64,000 bases of DNA from Hyunsoonleella aquatilis (GTDB lineage Bacteria > Bacteroidota > Bacteroidia > Flavobacteriales > Flavobacteriaceae), in NCBI RefSeq assembly GCF_014270105.1, contig NZ_JACNMF010000003.1:248001-312000 (forward strand). Reading direction: 5' to 3'. The position numbers and the translations under genes were made by a program. Below are positions 26,598 through 37,100 of the stretch, in pieces (positions within the stretch are counted from its first letter, which is position 1; each line of letters begins with the position of its first letter). The notes beneath the pieces were generated by a model. That model searched no databases and was not told the origin of the DNA. It worked only from the letters and a program-made list of their open reading frames with translations.

Positions 26598-26757
26598 AAC
26601 CCATTTAACTACAGGGATAAAATCTTAGCCATAATTAAAAGGAAAATATGGAGGGTGTATTTTTAGAATATAATGCTACGTCTATTCATTTTTGGAATAA
26701 ATTACCGAGAACTCTAAAACATTTTTTAAATTGTACTTTAGGTTATATAAGCTACAA

Positions 26758-29700
26758 ATGAAACGCAGTATATTTTATTGTTTTTTTTTATTTCAGATTG
26801 GTTTTTTACAATCTCAGGTTAGTGATTTTAATTTCAAAAATTTTAATTTATCTGATGGTTTATCAAGCAGTACTGTAAATTATATAAAGCAGGATAAACT
26901 GGGGCAAATCTGGTTGGCTACAAATAATGGTCTAAATAAATTTAATGGAGAAGAGTTTGTTGTCTATAGAAATACTCCAGAAGATAAATCAACGATAAGC
27001 AGCAACGATGTTCATAATATCCTAGAGGATAAAGAAGGAAATTTATGGATAGGGACTTACAACGGTTTAAATAAATATGAACCTCAAAAAGATAAATTTA
27101 AAAGATATTTCAAAACATCTGATAAAAATTCATTAAGTGGAGATAGGATTTTTACCAGTTTCGAAATGAAAAATGGAAATATATGGTTTGGAACAGAAGA
27201 TGGTATTTCTATTTATATAAAGAAACAAGACAGTTTTATAAGGTTTCTAAAAAACAGAAAAAAACGTACACTGTTTTTAGACATATATGTAGATAAGAAA
27301 AACACCGTTTGGTTGGCTACTTTTAATGGAATTATACAAGTAGATAGGAGTAAAGAAGGGAAATTTAAATATCAAGAATACCGCTTAAACAATTTGAAAA
27401 AGCGGTTTTTTATATACAAAATATTAGAGGTAGAACCAGGTGTCTTAGCACTAGCAACAAAGTATCACGGGTTTTTATTATTCGATAAAAAAACAAAGAA
27501 ATTCAGTTGTCCTGAAGAATTGAATTTTTTTAAAAATATAGAAATTAAAGATTTATATAAAGATGAGGAAAAAAATCTTTGGTTAGCTACAACTACTGGC
27601 CTTTTTATCGTAACACCTTCAAAAGAAATAATTACTGTTAATAGTAGTGTTTACGAAGATATTGGAAGTGTAAAAAACCATTTTAAAAAAATATATAAAG
27701 ATAATAATGGTTCAATTTGGATAGGTACCCAAGATATTGGTGTTATGACTTGGCACAAATTTAATCAGAACTTTAAAAGATTTAAAAATTCCAGGACCTT
27801 CAATAACATTGCCAATTGTATAGCTTCGGATAATGAAAAAAATATTTACTACGGTACAGAGGGAGGAGATTTAAATAAAATAGATAGTAATGGTATAGTA
27901 ACAAAAGTTTTTGATGTTCAAAATCAAATAAAAACAACAGTTTATCCTATTAAGACTTTATACAGAGATGGAAATTTACTCTGGATTGGAGCAATGAAAA
28001 ATGGTATTAAGATTTATGATTTGCAATCAAAAAAAGAGCTTAAAAACTATCTTTCCCCTAAGCTGAGAAATTTTTTAAAAGATGTATCTGTTTTAGATAT
28101 TAAAAAAGGATTTGGTAATAATGTATGGATAGCAACCATAGGCAGAGGTTTGATTAAATACGAAATCAAACAGAAAAAAATGCGGGTTTTCAATTCACGT
28201 CAGTTAAAAAGTAGTTACTTTAAAGTTATTTATAAAGACAAAAAAAACTTAATTGTTGTTGGTTCAGATCATTTAAGTTTTTTAGAGGCAAAAGAGAAAG
28301 GGAGTTTTAAAATATTGAATTATCCAACCATAGTAGACTCCAGTAGGTTAGATATTGTTTCAGTACATAAAGATAAAGCAGGAATGGTCTGGGTAGGTTC
28401 TAGAACAAGAGGGCTTTATAAATTCACAAAAGATAAGAAATACGAAAGTGTAATTGTTTCTGCTAAAAATAGAATTTTTACAGTCAATGCAATTTTGGAG
28501 AGCAAGAAGGGGTTACTTTGGCTAAGTACAGATAAGGGTATTGTTAAGTATGATCCATTAAAACAAGAGAGCATAATTTATAATCAACAAACCATAGCTC
28601 AGGATAACGATTTTAGAGTAAATGCCGCTCTTAAAGAAAACAACAAATTTTATTTTGGAGCAAAGCAAGGAGTAATAACTTTTGAACCCGATAATATTGT
28701 TACATTAAAAAACATGCCAAGGGTAATTTTATCTTACCTTAAAATAAAAAACAATGAAACGGGTGCTTTAAATAAAAATGAAAGCATATTAAAAAATATA
28801 AGTTATTCCAAGGAAATTGTTTTGCCCCATAATAATGCTAGTTTTTCTATAAATTATGCTTTACCTAATTACATCAATACCAATAATAATCAATACGCAT
28901 ATAGGCTCAAAGGGTTAGATGATAATTGGTTGTATACAAAACAAACCGAAGCATTTTATACCTTACAAAATGCAGGTACTTATACTTTTCAAGTCAAAGC
29001 TGCCAGTTATGATGGTGTTTGGAATAATAAAATAACAGAGCTTGATATAACAATTCAACCTGCGCCTTGGCTAACATGGTGGGCTTATACGATTTACTTT
29101 ATTTTGTTTTCTAGTTTAGTGTTCGGTATTTCATGGATTGTTCAATCAAAAGCAAGACTTAAGGACAAACTGGAATTAGAGTTAATTACAAAACGAAATA
29201 GCGACGAATTAAACAAAGCCAAACTTCAATTTTTTACAAATATTTCCCATGAGTTTAGAACACCACTAACTTTAATTTTAGGGCCACTTCAAAACATTCT
29301 CAATGATTATTCTGGCCCTAAGTCTGTTTACAAAAAGTTAAAAATAATGGATGGTAGCGCCAATCATTTACTGAGACTGATTAATAGATTAATGGATTTT
29401 AGAAAATTAGAAAGTAATCAGTTGAAACTAGAAGCTGCAGAAGGAAATATCGTTAAATTTTTACAAGAAATATTTTTGTCTTTTACAGAATATGCTAAAA
29501 ATGGTAGTTATGACTATAATTTTAATACATCACATGACGAAATTCTAGCTTTTTATGATGGGTATAAATTAGAGAGAGTATTCTATAATTTAATATCGAA
29601 CGCTTTTAAGTACACAAAGAATGGAGGTAGTATTAACGTTAGTATTTCTAAAACAGAAGAGGGCGTTGTTATAGAAGTTAAAGATTCTGGACCAGGAATA

Positions 29701-30804
29701 CCTGAGGAGTTTTTAGATAAGATCTTTGATCGGTTTTTTGAAGTTCCAAATTCCAACGAAATGAACAAGGATTTTAATAAAGGTACGGGCATAGGGCTAT
29801 CAATTGCCAGTGGCATTGTCAAATTGCATAAGGGAGAGATAAAAGTTAATAATATAAAACCGCAGGGGGCTGTTTTCACAGTAAAATTAAAGCTTGGCAA
29901 AGTGCATCTGGCTGAAAGCGAAATATTGAAGAGTTTTAAAATGAGTGATGATGTATCCCAGTACGCTACTCAAATTAGTATTTCAGATATAGAAATGAAT
30001 GCTAATACCCCTGAAGATTTAATGATTGAGGAGAAGAAATACACAATTCTTGTTGCCGAGGACAACACTGTTCTAAGGTCATTTATAAAAGAAATACTAA
30101 AGCCAAAATATAACGTCATTCAGGCTGAAAACGGAAAGGTGGCCTTGCAAAAAGCTATAGAGCATTGCCCAGATTTAATTATTAGTGATGTTATGATGCC
30201 CGAGATGGTCGGCACCGAGCTTTGCTCTAAAATAAAGACAACCTTGGCCACAAGCCATATTCCGGTAATCCTATTGACGTCCCGTTCTGCTCTAGTCTAT
30301 AAATTTGAAGGTCTTGAAAGTGGGGCTGATGACTACATTAGCAAACCCTTTAATCTCAAGGAATTTGGTCTTAAAATCCAGAATTTGCTGGAGTTTAAAG
30401 AACGTTTGAAAGGTAAATTTTCATCAAATAAAAACTTTGAAAATCTAGATGTCTCCCTAACATCTTTGGACCAACAGTTGTTTGATAAAGCCCTGGCAGT
30501 AGTAAAAAATAATATCTCAAACCAGGATTTTAACATCGCCCATTTCTGTGAAGAACTGGGAGTTAGCCGTTCAATGCTTTTTACGAAAATAAAAGCCTGG
30601 ACTAATTCAACACCAAACGACTTCATTCAAGACGTGCGATTGAATCAGGCTGCCAAATTGCTAGAGTTGAACAGATTAAACATTGCCGAGATTTCTTATG
30701 AAGTCGGTTTTAAACGGCCCAAATACTTTAGCCAACGTTTTCAAAAAAAGTTTGGCTTGACGCCATCGGAATTTTCGAAGAAATTTACTGGAACTTTCAA
30801 GTAA
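26758..30804 (+). CDS. hybrid two-component system regulator (sensor kinase, receiver, AraC output)
   Basis: I start at the ATG at 26758 (MKRSIFYCFFLFQIGFLQSQ, a signal peptide); an in-frame TTG at 26731 is less likely. The 1348-residue product has a two-component-regulator propeller region (~25-690; repeated LGQIWLAT and GNLWIGT motifs). Next come a Y_Y_Y domain (~700-775), a membrane helix (~780-805), a HisKA domain with His831 (NISHEFRTPL), a HATPase domain (~925-1045; DSGPGIPEEFLDKIFDRF), a receiver with phospho-acceptor Asp1144 (IISDVMMPEM), and an AraC-type DNA-binding domain (~1240-1348). Such proteins sense glycan fragments in the periplasm and activate utilization loci. The AraC domain is the leading candidate to bind the direct-repeat operators. 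Confidence 0.95.
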   Translation: MKRSIFYCFFLFQIGFLQSQVSDFNFKNFNLSDGLSSSTVNYIKQDKLGQIWLATNNGLNKFNGEEFVVYRNTPEDKSTISSNDVHNILEDKEGNLWIGTYNGLNKYEPQKDKFKRYFKTSDKNSLSGDRIFTSFEMKNGNIWFGTEDGISIYIKKQDSFIRFLKNRKKRTLFLDIYVDKKNTVWLATFNGIIQVDRSKEGKFKYQEYRLNNLKKRFFIYKILEVEPGVLALATKYHGFLLFDKKTKKFSCPEELNFFKNIEIKDLYKDEEKNLWLATTTGLFIVTPSKEIITVNSSVYEDIGSVKNHFKKIYKDNNGSIWIGTQDIGVMTWHKFNQNFKRFKNSRTFNNIANCIASDNEKNIYYGTEGGDLNKIDSNGIVTKVFDVQNQIKTTVYPIKTLYRDGNLLWIGAMKNGIKIYDLQSKKELKNYLSPKLRNFLKDVSVLDIKKGFGNNVWIATIGRGLIKYEIKQKKMRVFNSRQLKSSYFKVIYKDKKNLIVVGSDHLSFLEAKEKGSFKILNYPTIVDSSRLDIVSVHKDKAGMVWVGSRTRGLYKFTKDKKYESVIVSAKNRIFTVNAILESKKGLLWLSTDKGIVKYDPLKQESIIYNQQTIAQDNDFRVNAALKENNKFYFGAKQGVITFEPDNIVTLKNMPRVILSYLKIKNNETGALNKNESILKNISYSKEIVLPHNNASFSINYALPNYINTNNNQYAYRLKGLDDNWLYTKQTEAFYTLQNAGTYTFQVKAASYDGVWNNKITELDITIQPAPWLTWWAYTIYFILFSSLVFGISWIVQSKARLKDKLELELITKRNSDELNKAKLQFFTNISHEFRTPLTLILGPLQNILNDYSGPKSVYKKLKIMDGSANHLLRLINRLMDFRKLESNQLKLEAAEGNIVKFLQEIFLSFTEYAKNGSYDYNFNTSHDEILAFYDGYKLERVFYNLISNAFKYTKNGGSINVSISKTEEGVVIEVKDSGPGIPEEFLDKIFDRFFEVPNSNEMNKDFNKGTGIGLSIASGIVKLHKGEIKVNNIKPQGAVFTVKLKLGKVHLAESEILKSFKMSDDVSQYATQISISDIEMNANTPEDLMIEEKKYTILVAEDNTVLRSFIKEILKPKYNVIQAENGKVALQKAIEHCPDLIISDVMMPEMVGTELCSKIKTTLATSHIPVILLTSRSALVYKFEGLESGADDYISKPFNLKEFGLKIQNLLEFKERLKGKFSSNKNFENLDVSLTSLDQQLFDKALAVVKNNISNQDFNIAHFCEELGVSRSMLFTKIKAWTNSTPNDFIQDVRLNQAAKLLELNRLNIAEISYEVGFKRPKYFSQRFQKKFGLTPSEFSKKFTGTFK

Positions 30805-30921
30805 TTTTAACACTAACACAAGGTGCTCTCGGGGAAAAATGCAAGAAACTGTAAGCATTAAAACAAGGGACGTTTTTATATTACATAAAATCTCTTTAAT
30901 TTGAATGGTTTTCCCAAAACC

Positions 30922-30967
30922 ACAGGACACCTCAGGATTAGATTTACCCCTTAATATGTTAAGTTTG
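30922..30967 (+). promoter_or_regulatory. regulon promoter 6: best direct-repeat operator plus perfect -7 box
   Basis: Half-sites CAGGACA (30923-30929) and CAGGATT (30933-30939) are nearly identical to each other. After 20 nt comes TAAGTTTG (30960-30967), an exact -7 consensus, 38 nt before the ATG at 31006. Confidence 0.8.
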
Positions 30968-31005
30968 TTTTTATAGAATATCACAAGAAAACCAATCAAT
31001 TCAAA

Positions 31006-34000
31006 ATGAATAAAGTATCAAAGTGTTCGAAAATTTATACCCGAGTCAGTGTCCTTTTATTGATCATTTCGCTATCCTGTTCTCCCCAACAAACGGAAAT
31101 TTCAAGTGCAAATTTTAACGATAACTGGCTCTTTATTTTAGATGAAGATAATGCCGATTTTTCAAATGAAGAACTAGACGATAGTTCATGGACTAACCTT
31201 GATTTACCTCATGATTGGTCATTTGAAAAAGGTGTTCGTAAAGGAGGCGACCAAGGTCAAGGTGGTGGTTATCATGATGGCGGAATTGGTTGGTACCGTA
31301 AGTACTTCAATGTTTCAAAAGAAAGCTTATCCAAAACAACGTACATCAATTTTGATGGGGTATATATGAATAGCGAAGTTTGGGTAAATGGTAACCGTCT
31401 TGGTAAAAGGCCTTATGGTTACATTAGCTTTAGATACGATATTTCAAAATATTTAAAGGCAGGACAAAATACTATTGCCGTGCGTGTAGATAATAGTTTA
31501 GAGCCCTCTGCGCGTTGGTATCATCCTTGTGGTATTTACGCAGGTGTTTCTTTAATTGAAAAGAATCTAACTCACATTGAGCTTAATAGTATTTTTATTA
31601 CGACGCCCAGTATAGCAGAAGATAAAGCTTCTGTAAATGTAAAACTTAATGTTGTAAATGCCTCTGACAATTTAGAAACTAAAATTACAATTCAAGCGTC
31701 GGATGGTACGGTTTTAACATCAGCCAAAAGTGGCGTTGAAGCATCAAAATCAGAAATAAATTTAGAGGTTGAAACTCCTAAGTTGTGGAGTCCAGAATCA
31801 CCAAACTTATACAAAGCAGTGACTCAAATTCTTAATGGTGAAGAAGTCCTGGATGAAAAAACGACCGTTTTCGGATTTAAAACTGTGGAGTGGAAAACCG
31901 AAACAGGCTTTTGGTTAAACGGAGAAAACGTCAAACTAAAAGGTGTTTGCGAACACTGGGAAGGTGGCCCTGTTGGAGGTGCTTGGACGAAGCCTATGTT
32001 ACGTTGGAAGTTAAAGTTGCTAAAAGGTATGGGAATTAACGCCATTCGTCCGTCACACAATCCAACACCACCTATGTTTTACGATATCTGTGACGAAATT
32101 GGATTGTTGGTAATGGATGAGATTTTTGATGGGTGGCATAAAAAAGCACCTCAAGATTATGGAAAACAAGCCTTTGACGAATGGTGGCAACGCGATGTTG
32201 AAGAGTGGATTACCAGAGACCGTAACCACCCAAGTATTTTTGTGTGGAGTTTGGGGAATGAAACCCACAGTGATGTGGCACCAGAAATGGTGAAATTTGG
32301 AAAAGGTTTGGACCCGACCCGCTTGTTTACTTCAGGTGCAGGAAACCCAGAGGATATGGATATTCAAGGTGTGAATGGAGGTTCTGAAACTAAATCGTTT
32401 ATTGAGAATAATAAATTGACCAAACCATTTATTTCTACCGAAGCACCACATACATGGCAAACCAGAGGCTATTACCGTACGCAAACATGGTGGCGAGATA
32501 ATGAGTTACCCGGAACCTACGAATTGCCTAATCTTACCGATAAAGAGATTTTCTTCTACGAAGGCCTAAATCCTAAAGATTGGAGAAATAGAAAACAACG
32601 CTTTAACTCATCCTATGATAATGCTACGGTGCGCGTTTCAGCAAGAAAATATTGGGAGGTGATGCGCGATACGCCATGGCATAGTGGGCATTTCCGGTGG
32701 ACAGGATTTGATTATTACGGAGAAGCAGGTTTAGTACATGGTGGTTTGCCTTTTAATTTATTTATGGGCGGTGCTATTGATGTAGCTGGTTTTGAAAAGG
32801 ATTTATATCATTTTTATAGAAGCCAGTGGACTGAAGAGCCAATGATTCACATATTACCACATTGGACACATCCAAGAATGGAAAAAGGTACCAAAATTCC
32901 AGTTTGGGTATATTCCAATACCGATGAGGTGGAGCTTTTCCTAAATGGGAAATCATTAGGAAAAGACAAACCAGGTACCGTTTGGAACGAAATGCAATGT
33001 GAATGGCTAGTGCCTTACGAAGAAGGAACCATAGAAGCCGTTGGCTACATTGATGGAAAAGAAGTGAATAGAACGTCTTTTTTAACAGCAAAACAACCTT
33101 CAACTTTACAGAATACAGTAAATAAATTGGACGCAGAAGGAGATTTTAGAGCGAGCTACATTTTAACTTCAGAAGGAATGGATGCCGACGATAATTTAAA
33201 TCCTTATGCTGAAAATAGGGTGTATTATAACATTGTTGGTGATGTGGACAAAGTATCCATGGAAAATGGAAACCCCATTGACCCTACCAGCAGAACAAAA
33301 GCCGATTACAGAAGTTTATTTTTTGGGAAAACCAGATTATTTTTAGAAGAGGGGCAAAATGCAAAAGAGGCCTCTGTAGTTGTAGGTTCTATTTTGGGCG
33401 ATAAAGCCTTATATGTTTCCAATGAAATTACTATTGATGTGCAATCTGTATCGTTATTTGGAAATGATACTTCTAACGATTTTGAGGTGCTTTACACGTT
33501 AGATGGCAAAAATCCTGAAACAGATGGTCTAGCTTACAACCAACCTTTTAAAGTTGAAGATGGCACTACCGTAAAGGCTATAGTGAAACAAAATGGAGCT
33601 CTTGTTTTAACCATGAAAGAAACATTCGGTAAAAACGAAGGCTTATTCTGGGGTGATGAGCGCTCCGCCGACATGTGGATTGGTAGAGGTGTTAATATTT
33701 CTGCAGAAGAAGGTATCTTAACAGGTTCAGCAAAACCAAGCAGAGACGCACGTCGTTTTAAAGGAAGTGGCTTTGTGGACTTTAAAGGCGGTGAAGGCTC
33801 AATTACTTGGTATCAAGAAAATGATGGTGAACCCGGAGATTATAGTATTCGCTTTAGATACATGCACAACAATGAAGGGAAATTACACCCTATGAAACTC
33901 TATGTAAACGACGAATACGTTAGGAATATAGAGTTCAAGGCCACAGGTGGTTGGGAAAAAGAATGGAAGTTTGTACCCACCATTATCGTACTGCAATCTG

Positions 34001-34071
34001 GAGCTAATAATATCAAATTAGAAACCACGGGAGAGAGCGCACCCTACATTGACGAGTTGTTTATAGATTAA
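31006..34071 (+). CDS. GH2-family glycosidase, lipoprotein, with C-terminal binding-type domains
   Basis: The 1021-residue product has a lipoprotein signal (ISLSC, Cys at ~25). Domains: GH2 jelly roll (~33-195; FDGVYMNSEVWVNG), Ig-like (~200-300), TIM barrel (~300-600) with acid/base Glu419 (SLGNETHSD) and likely nucleophile Glu479 (ISTEAPHTW), further beta-domains (~615-800), a chitobiase-C-like segment (~815-870; VLYTLDGKNPETDG) and a CBM6/35-like C-terminus (~885-1021). GH2 includes beta-galactosidases, beta-glucuronidases and related retaining enzymes; the exact substrate cannot be told. First gene of the 31006-42484 unit, directly behind the best operator. Confidence 0.9.
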   Translation: MNKVSKCSKIYTRVSVLLLIISLSCSPQQTEISSANFNDNWLFILDEDNADFSNEELDDSSWTNLDLPHDWSFEKGVRKGGDQGQGGGYHDGGIGWYRKYFNVSKESLSKTTYINFDGVYMNSEVWVNGNRLGKRPYGYISFRYDISKYLKAGQNTIAVRVDNSLEPSARWYHPCGIYAGVSLIEKNLTHIELNSIFITTPSIAEDKASVNVKLNVVNASDNLETKITIQASDGTVLTSAKSGVEASKSEINLEVETPKLWSPESPNLYKAVTQILNGEEVLDEKTTVFGFKTVEWKTETGFWLNGENVKLKGVCEHWEGGPVGGAWTKPMLRWKLKLLKGMGINAIRPSHNPTPPMFYDICDEIGLLVMDEIFDGWHKKAPQDYGKQAFDEWWQRDVEEWITRDRNHPSIFVWSLGNETHSDVAPEMVKFGKGLDPTRLFTSGAGNPEDMDIQGVNGGSETKSFIENNKLTKPFISTEAPHTWQTRGYYRTQTWWRDNELPGTYELPNLTDKEIFFYEGLNPKDWRNRKQRFNSSYDNATVRVSARKYWEVMRDTPWHSGHFRWTGFDYYGEAGLVHGGLPFNLFMGGAIDVAGFEKDLYHFYRSQWTEEPMIHILPHWTHPRMEKGTKIPVWVYSNTDEVELFLNGKSLGKDKPGTVWNEMQCEWLVPYEEGTIEAVGYIDGKEVNRTSFLTAKQPSTLQNTVNKLDAEGDFRASYILTSEGMDADDNLNPYAENRVYYNIVGDVDKVSMENGNPIDPTSRTKADYRSLFFGKTRLFLEEGQNAKEASVVVGSILGDKALYVSNEITIDVQSVSLFGNDTSNDFEVLYTLDGKNPETDGLAYNQPFKVEDGTTVKAIVKQNGALVLTMKETFGKNEGLFWGDERSADMWIGRGVNISAEEGILTGSAKPSRDARRFKGSGFVDFKGGEGSITWYQENDGEPGDYSIRFRYMHNNEGKLHPMKLYVNDEYVRNIEFKATGGWEKEWKFVPTIIVLQSGANNIKLETTGESAPYIDELFID

Positions 34072-34170
34072 GCTTAAGTAATAGATATGGGGTTTGTATA
34101 TGTAATTGCAGTTTTATTGGTATTAAATATGCTGTTATTTAGGTTTAGTTGTAATAGAAATAGTAAATAA

Positions 34171-37100
34171 ATGAACGTTGATTTCAGTTTTAGCATAAAA
34201 CAGATGGTGTTATTATTCTGTTTGATTTCAATTTTGACTTCTTGCCAAAATCAGAACGTTAACAGCAATTCAGAAAACAAAGTCAGTCTTGAAAAAGGCT
34301 TTAAAAATCCACCACAAAACACCAAACCCAGAACATGGTATCATATCAATAGTGGTAATGCATCAAAAGAAGGATTTACTAAAGATTTAAAAGCCATAAA
34401 AGAGGCAGGTATTGGTGGGGTTTTAGTGTTTAACGTATCTATGGGTTTGCCAGAAGGCGATGTAAAATACAATTCTCAAGAACATCGAGATATTTTAACA
34501 CATGCGGCCAAAGAATGTGAAAAGCTAGGTTTGAGTTTTGGGGTTCATAATTGTGATGGTTGGACCTCTAGTGGCGGGCCTTGGGTTACTCCGGAAAATG
34601 CCATGAAAGTTGTTGTTAATAGTCAAGTGATTGCAGAAGGAGGTAAGCAGGTTAACTTAAAATTACCACAACCACCAGCAAGACATAATTTTTACAAGGA
34701 TATTGCTGTTGTGGCGTATCCCACGTTAGAAACAGAATTGATTGACGACAGTGTAAACCCCATAATCACATCTTCAGACGAAGCATTTAATGCAGATTTA
34801 GCCACAGACCATCAAACCAATACCCATGCCGATTTAAAGGCGGACCAATGGGTGCAATACGATTACGGAAAACCGCGTACCCTTAGGTCTATAAATGTTT
34901 TTATCAACAAACGAAAAGGGAGGTTTACCTTATTAAAATCAAATGATGGCATTAATTTTACAGTAGTGCACAAGCCTAAGGAAGCACGTATAGGAAAAGA
35001 CGAATGTTATTTCTATGAAAGTTTCAAACCTATTACAGCGCGTTATTTTAGAATAAAAACCGAAATGGATGCAGGCATTTATGAAATGCAACTTTCTGCA
35101 AATCCAGTGTTAGGAAATGTGATGGAATACACGTCATACAGAAAAAATAGGCGCCCTATTACTGAAGCAGATGCAAATGCTTACATCAAAAAAGAAGACA
35201 TCATTGTGTTGAGTGACCAAATGGATGCAAATGGTGTTCTGAAAGCGACACTACCCAAAGGAAATTGGACCATTATGCGTTTTGGTTTTACAGCTTCAGG
35301 GTCAACAAACGAACCAGCGTCTGATGAAGGCACAGGGCTTGAAGTCGATAAATTCAGCAAAAAAGCATTAAAAATACATTATGATGCCTTTGTTGGGAAA
35401 CTTGTAAAGCAAGCCAAAATTGATGCACCAAATGCCTTGCAGTATGTTGAAATTGATAGCTACGAAGTTGGTCCACAAAATTGGACTGGCGATATGGAAC
35501 AACTATTTGAAGAACGTTTTAATTATGATTTTGTGCCGTTTTTACCATTGTTTGCTGGGAAACACATAGAAAATGAAGCTACTATTGAATCTGTTTTTTG
35601 GGATATGAAACAGTTGGTAAGCGATTTAATGGTAACCAATTATTTCGATTATTTTACAGAATTATGTCATCAAGATGGTTTAATATCTTATGTAGAACCT
35701 TACGGATTTGTGGGGCCTTTTAACAGTTTAGATGCGGGGCGACGTGCTGACATTCCTATGGGAGAGTTCTGGTTGGGAAAACCGAATAATCACAAAAGGG
35801 CACCAGTATCTTCAGCACATATTTATGGCAAAAATGTCATTTCTGCTGAAGCTTTTACAAGTACCAAATTAAATTGGAGTTTCCATCCAGCGTTAGCAAA
35901 ACAAAAAGGCGATTACGAATGGACGAATGGAATTAACGAATACATGTTTCATCGTTTCGCACATCAATCCAATACCCACGTAAAACCAGGAATGAGTATG
36001 AGTTTTGTAGGGTCTCATATAGACCGCACGCAAACTTGGTGGGACAATGCAGGACCAGAATGGTTCAATTATTTAGCTAGAGGTTCATACATGTTACGTC
36101 AAGGAAATCCTGTGTTAGATGTATTGGTTTTTGTTGGGGATAGAGCACCAAGTCACGTGATACACGCAAAACAAATGCGTCCTAAATTACCTGCATCATA
36201 TAAATATGATTGTGTAAATTCAGATGTGATTATCAATCGTTTAAGCGTAGAAGATGGGAAACTGAAATTACCTAATGGCATTACATACAATGCCTTGTCT
36301 TTGCAACGAAACGATATCATCAATCTAGAAACCTTAAAAGGTATTCATAAATTATCACAACAAGGTGCTTTAGTCGTTGGTAAGAAGCCTCAAAAATTGG
36401 GAGGTTATGTTGTAACTGAAGCAATGCAAAAGGAGTTTGATACATTGGTCAATGAAATTTGGTCGAGTAAAAGAACTTATAGTACAGGCGAATGGGAAGA
36501 AATTTTTAAAGAGAATAATATTCAGAAAGACTTGATTGTAGAAGGTCAACCAGACTTTAATTTCTACCACAGACGTACTGAAAAAGAGGATATCTATTTC
36601 GTGTACAATCATAATCTAACTGAATCAGAAACCCTAAATTGTAGCTTTTTAATAGAAGGTAAAGTACCAGAATTATGGAATGCTGAAACTGGAGAGATTA
36701 CCAAATTAGTGGAATACACTACCAAAAATGGAAGAACTAATATTTCCATTGAAATGCATCTGCAAGAATCGGTTTTTGTTGTATTTAAAGAGGCAGAAAC
36801 AGTGCAACCAAGAGTTACGTATAATCAATCTGAGGATGCATCTAAACCTGCATTTAGTTTAGATGGCGATAATAATTTACAGGCTGAGGTTTTTGAAAAT
36901 GGAAATTACTCAGCTTCAGTTAATGATTCTGAAAATTGGAATATTGAAGTAAACGATATTCCTAATCCTCTAGAAATTACAGGCAATTGGGACATCAATT
37001 TTAGGGAACAAGACTTTTATAAAGCCACCATACAAACTGATAAATTGTTTGATTGGTCAACACATGATACAGAACAAATCAAACATTACTCAGGAACAGC

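Noticed and set aside
26611-26619. ACAGGGATA in front of the hybrid regulator, resembling the operator half-site
   Set aside because: It has an extra G, no second half-site and no -7 box 20 nt downstream, so it was not counted in the regulon.
26731-26757. Upstream in-frame TTG start for the hybrid regulator, and similar TTG starts at 6442, 52328 and 60471
   Set aside because: The downstream ATG codons give proper signal peptides or match the paralogues' N-termini, so the longer forms were not used.
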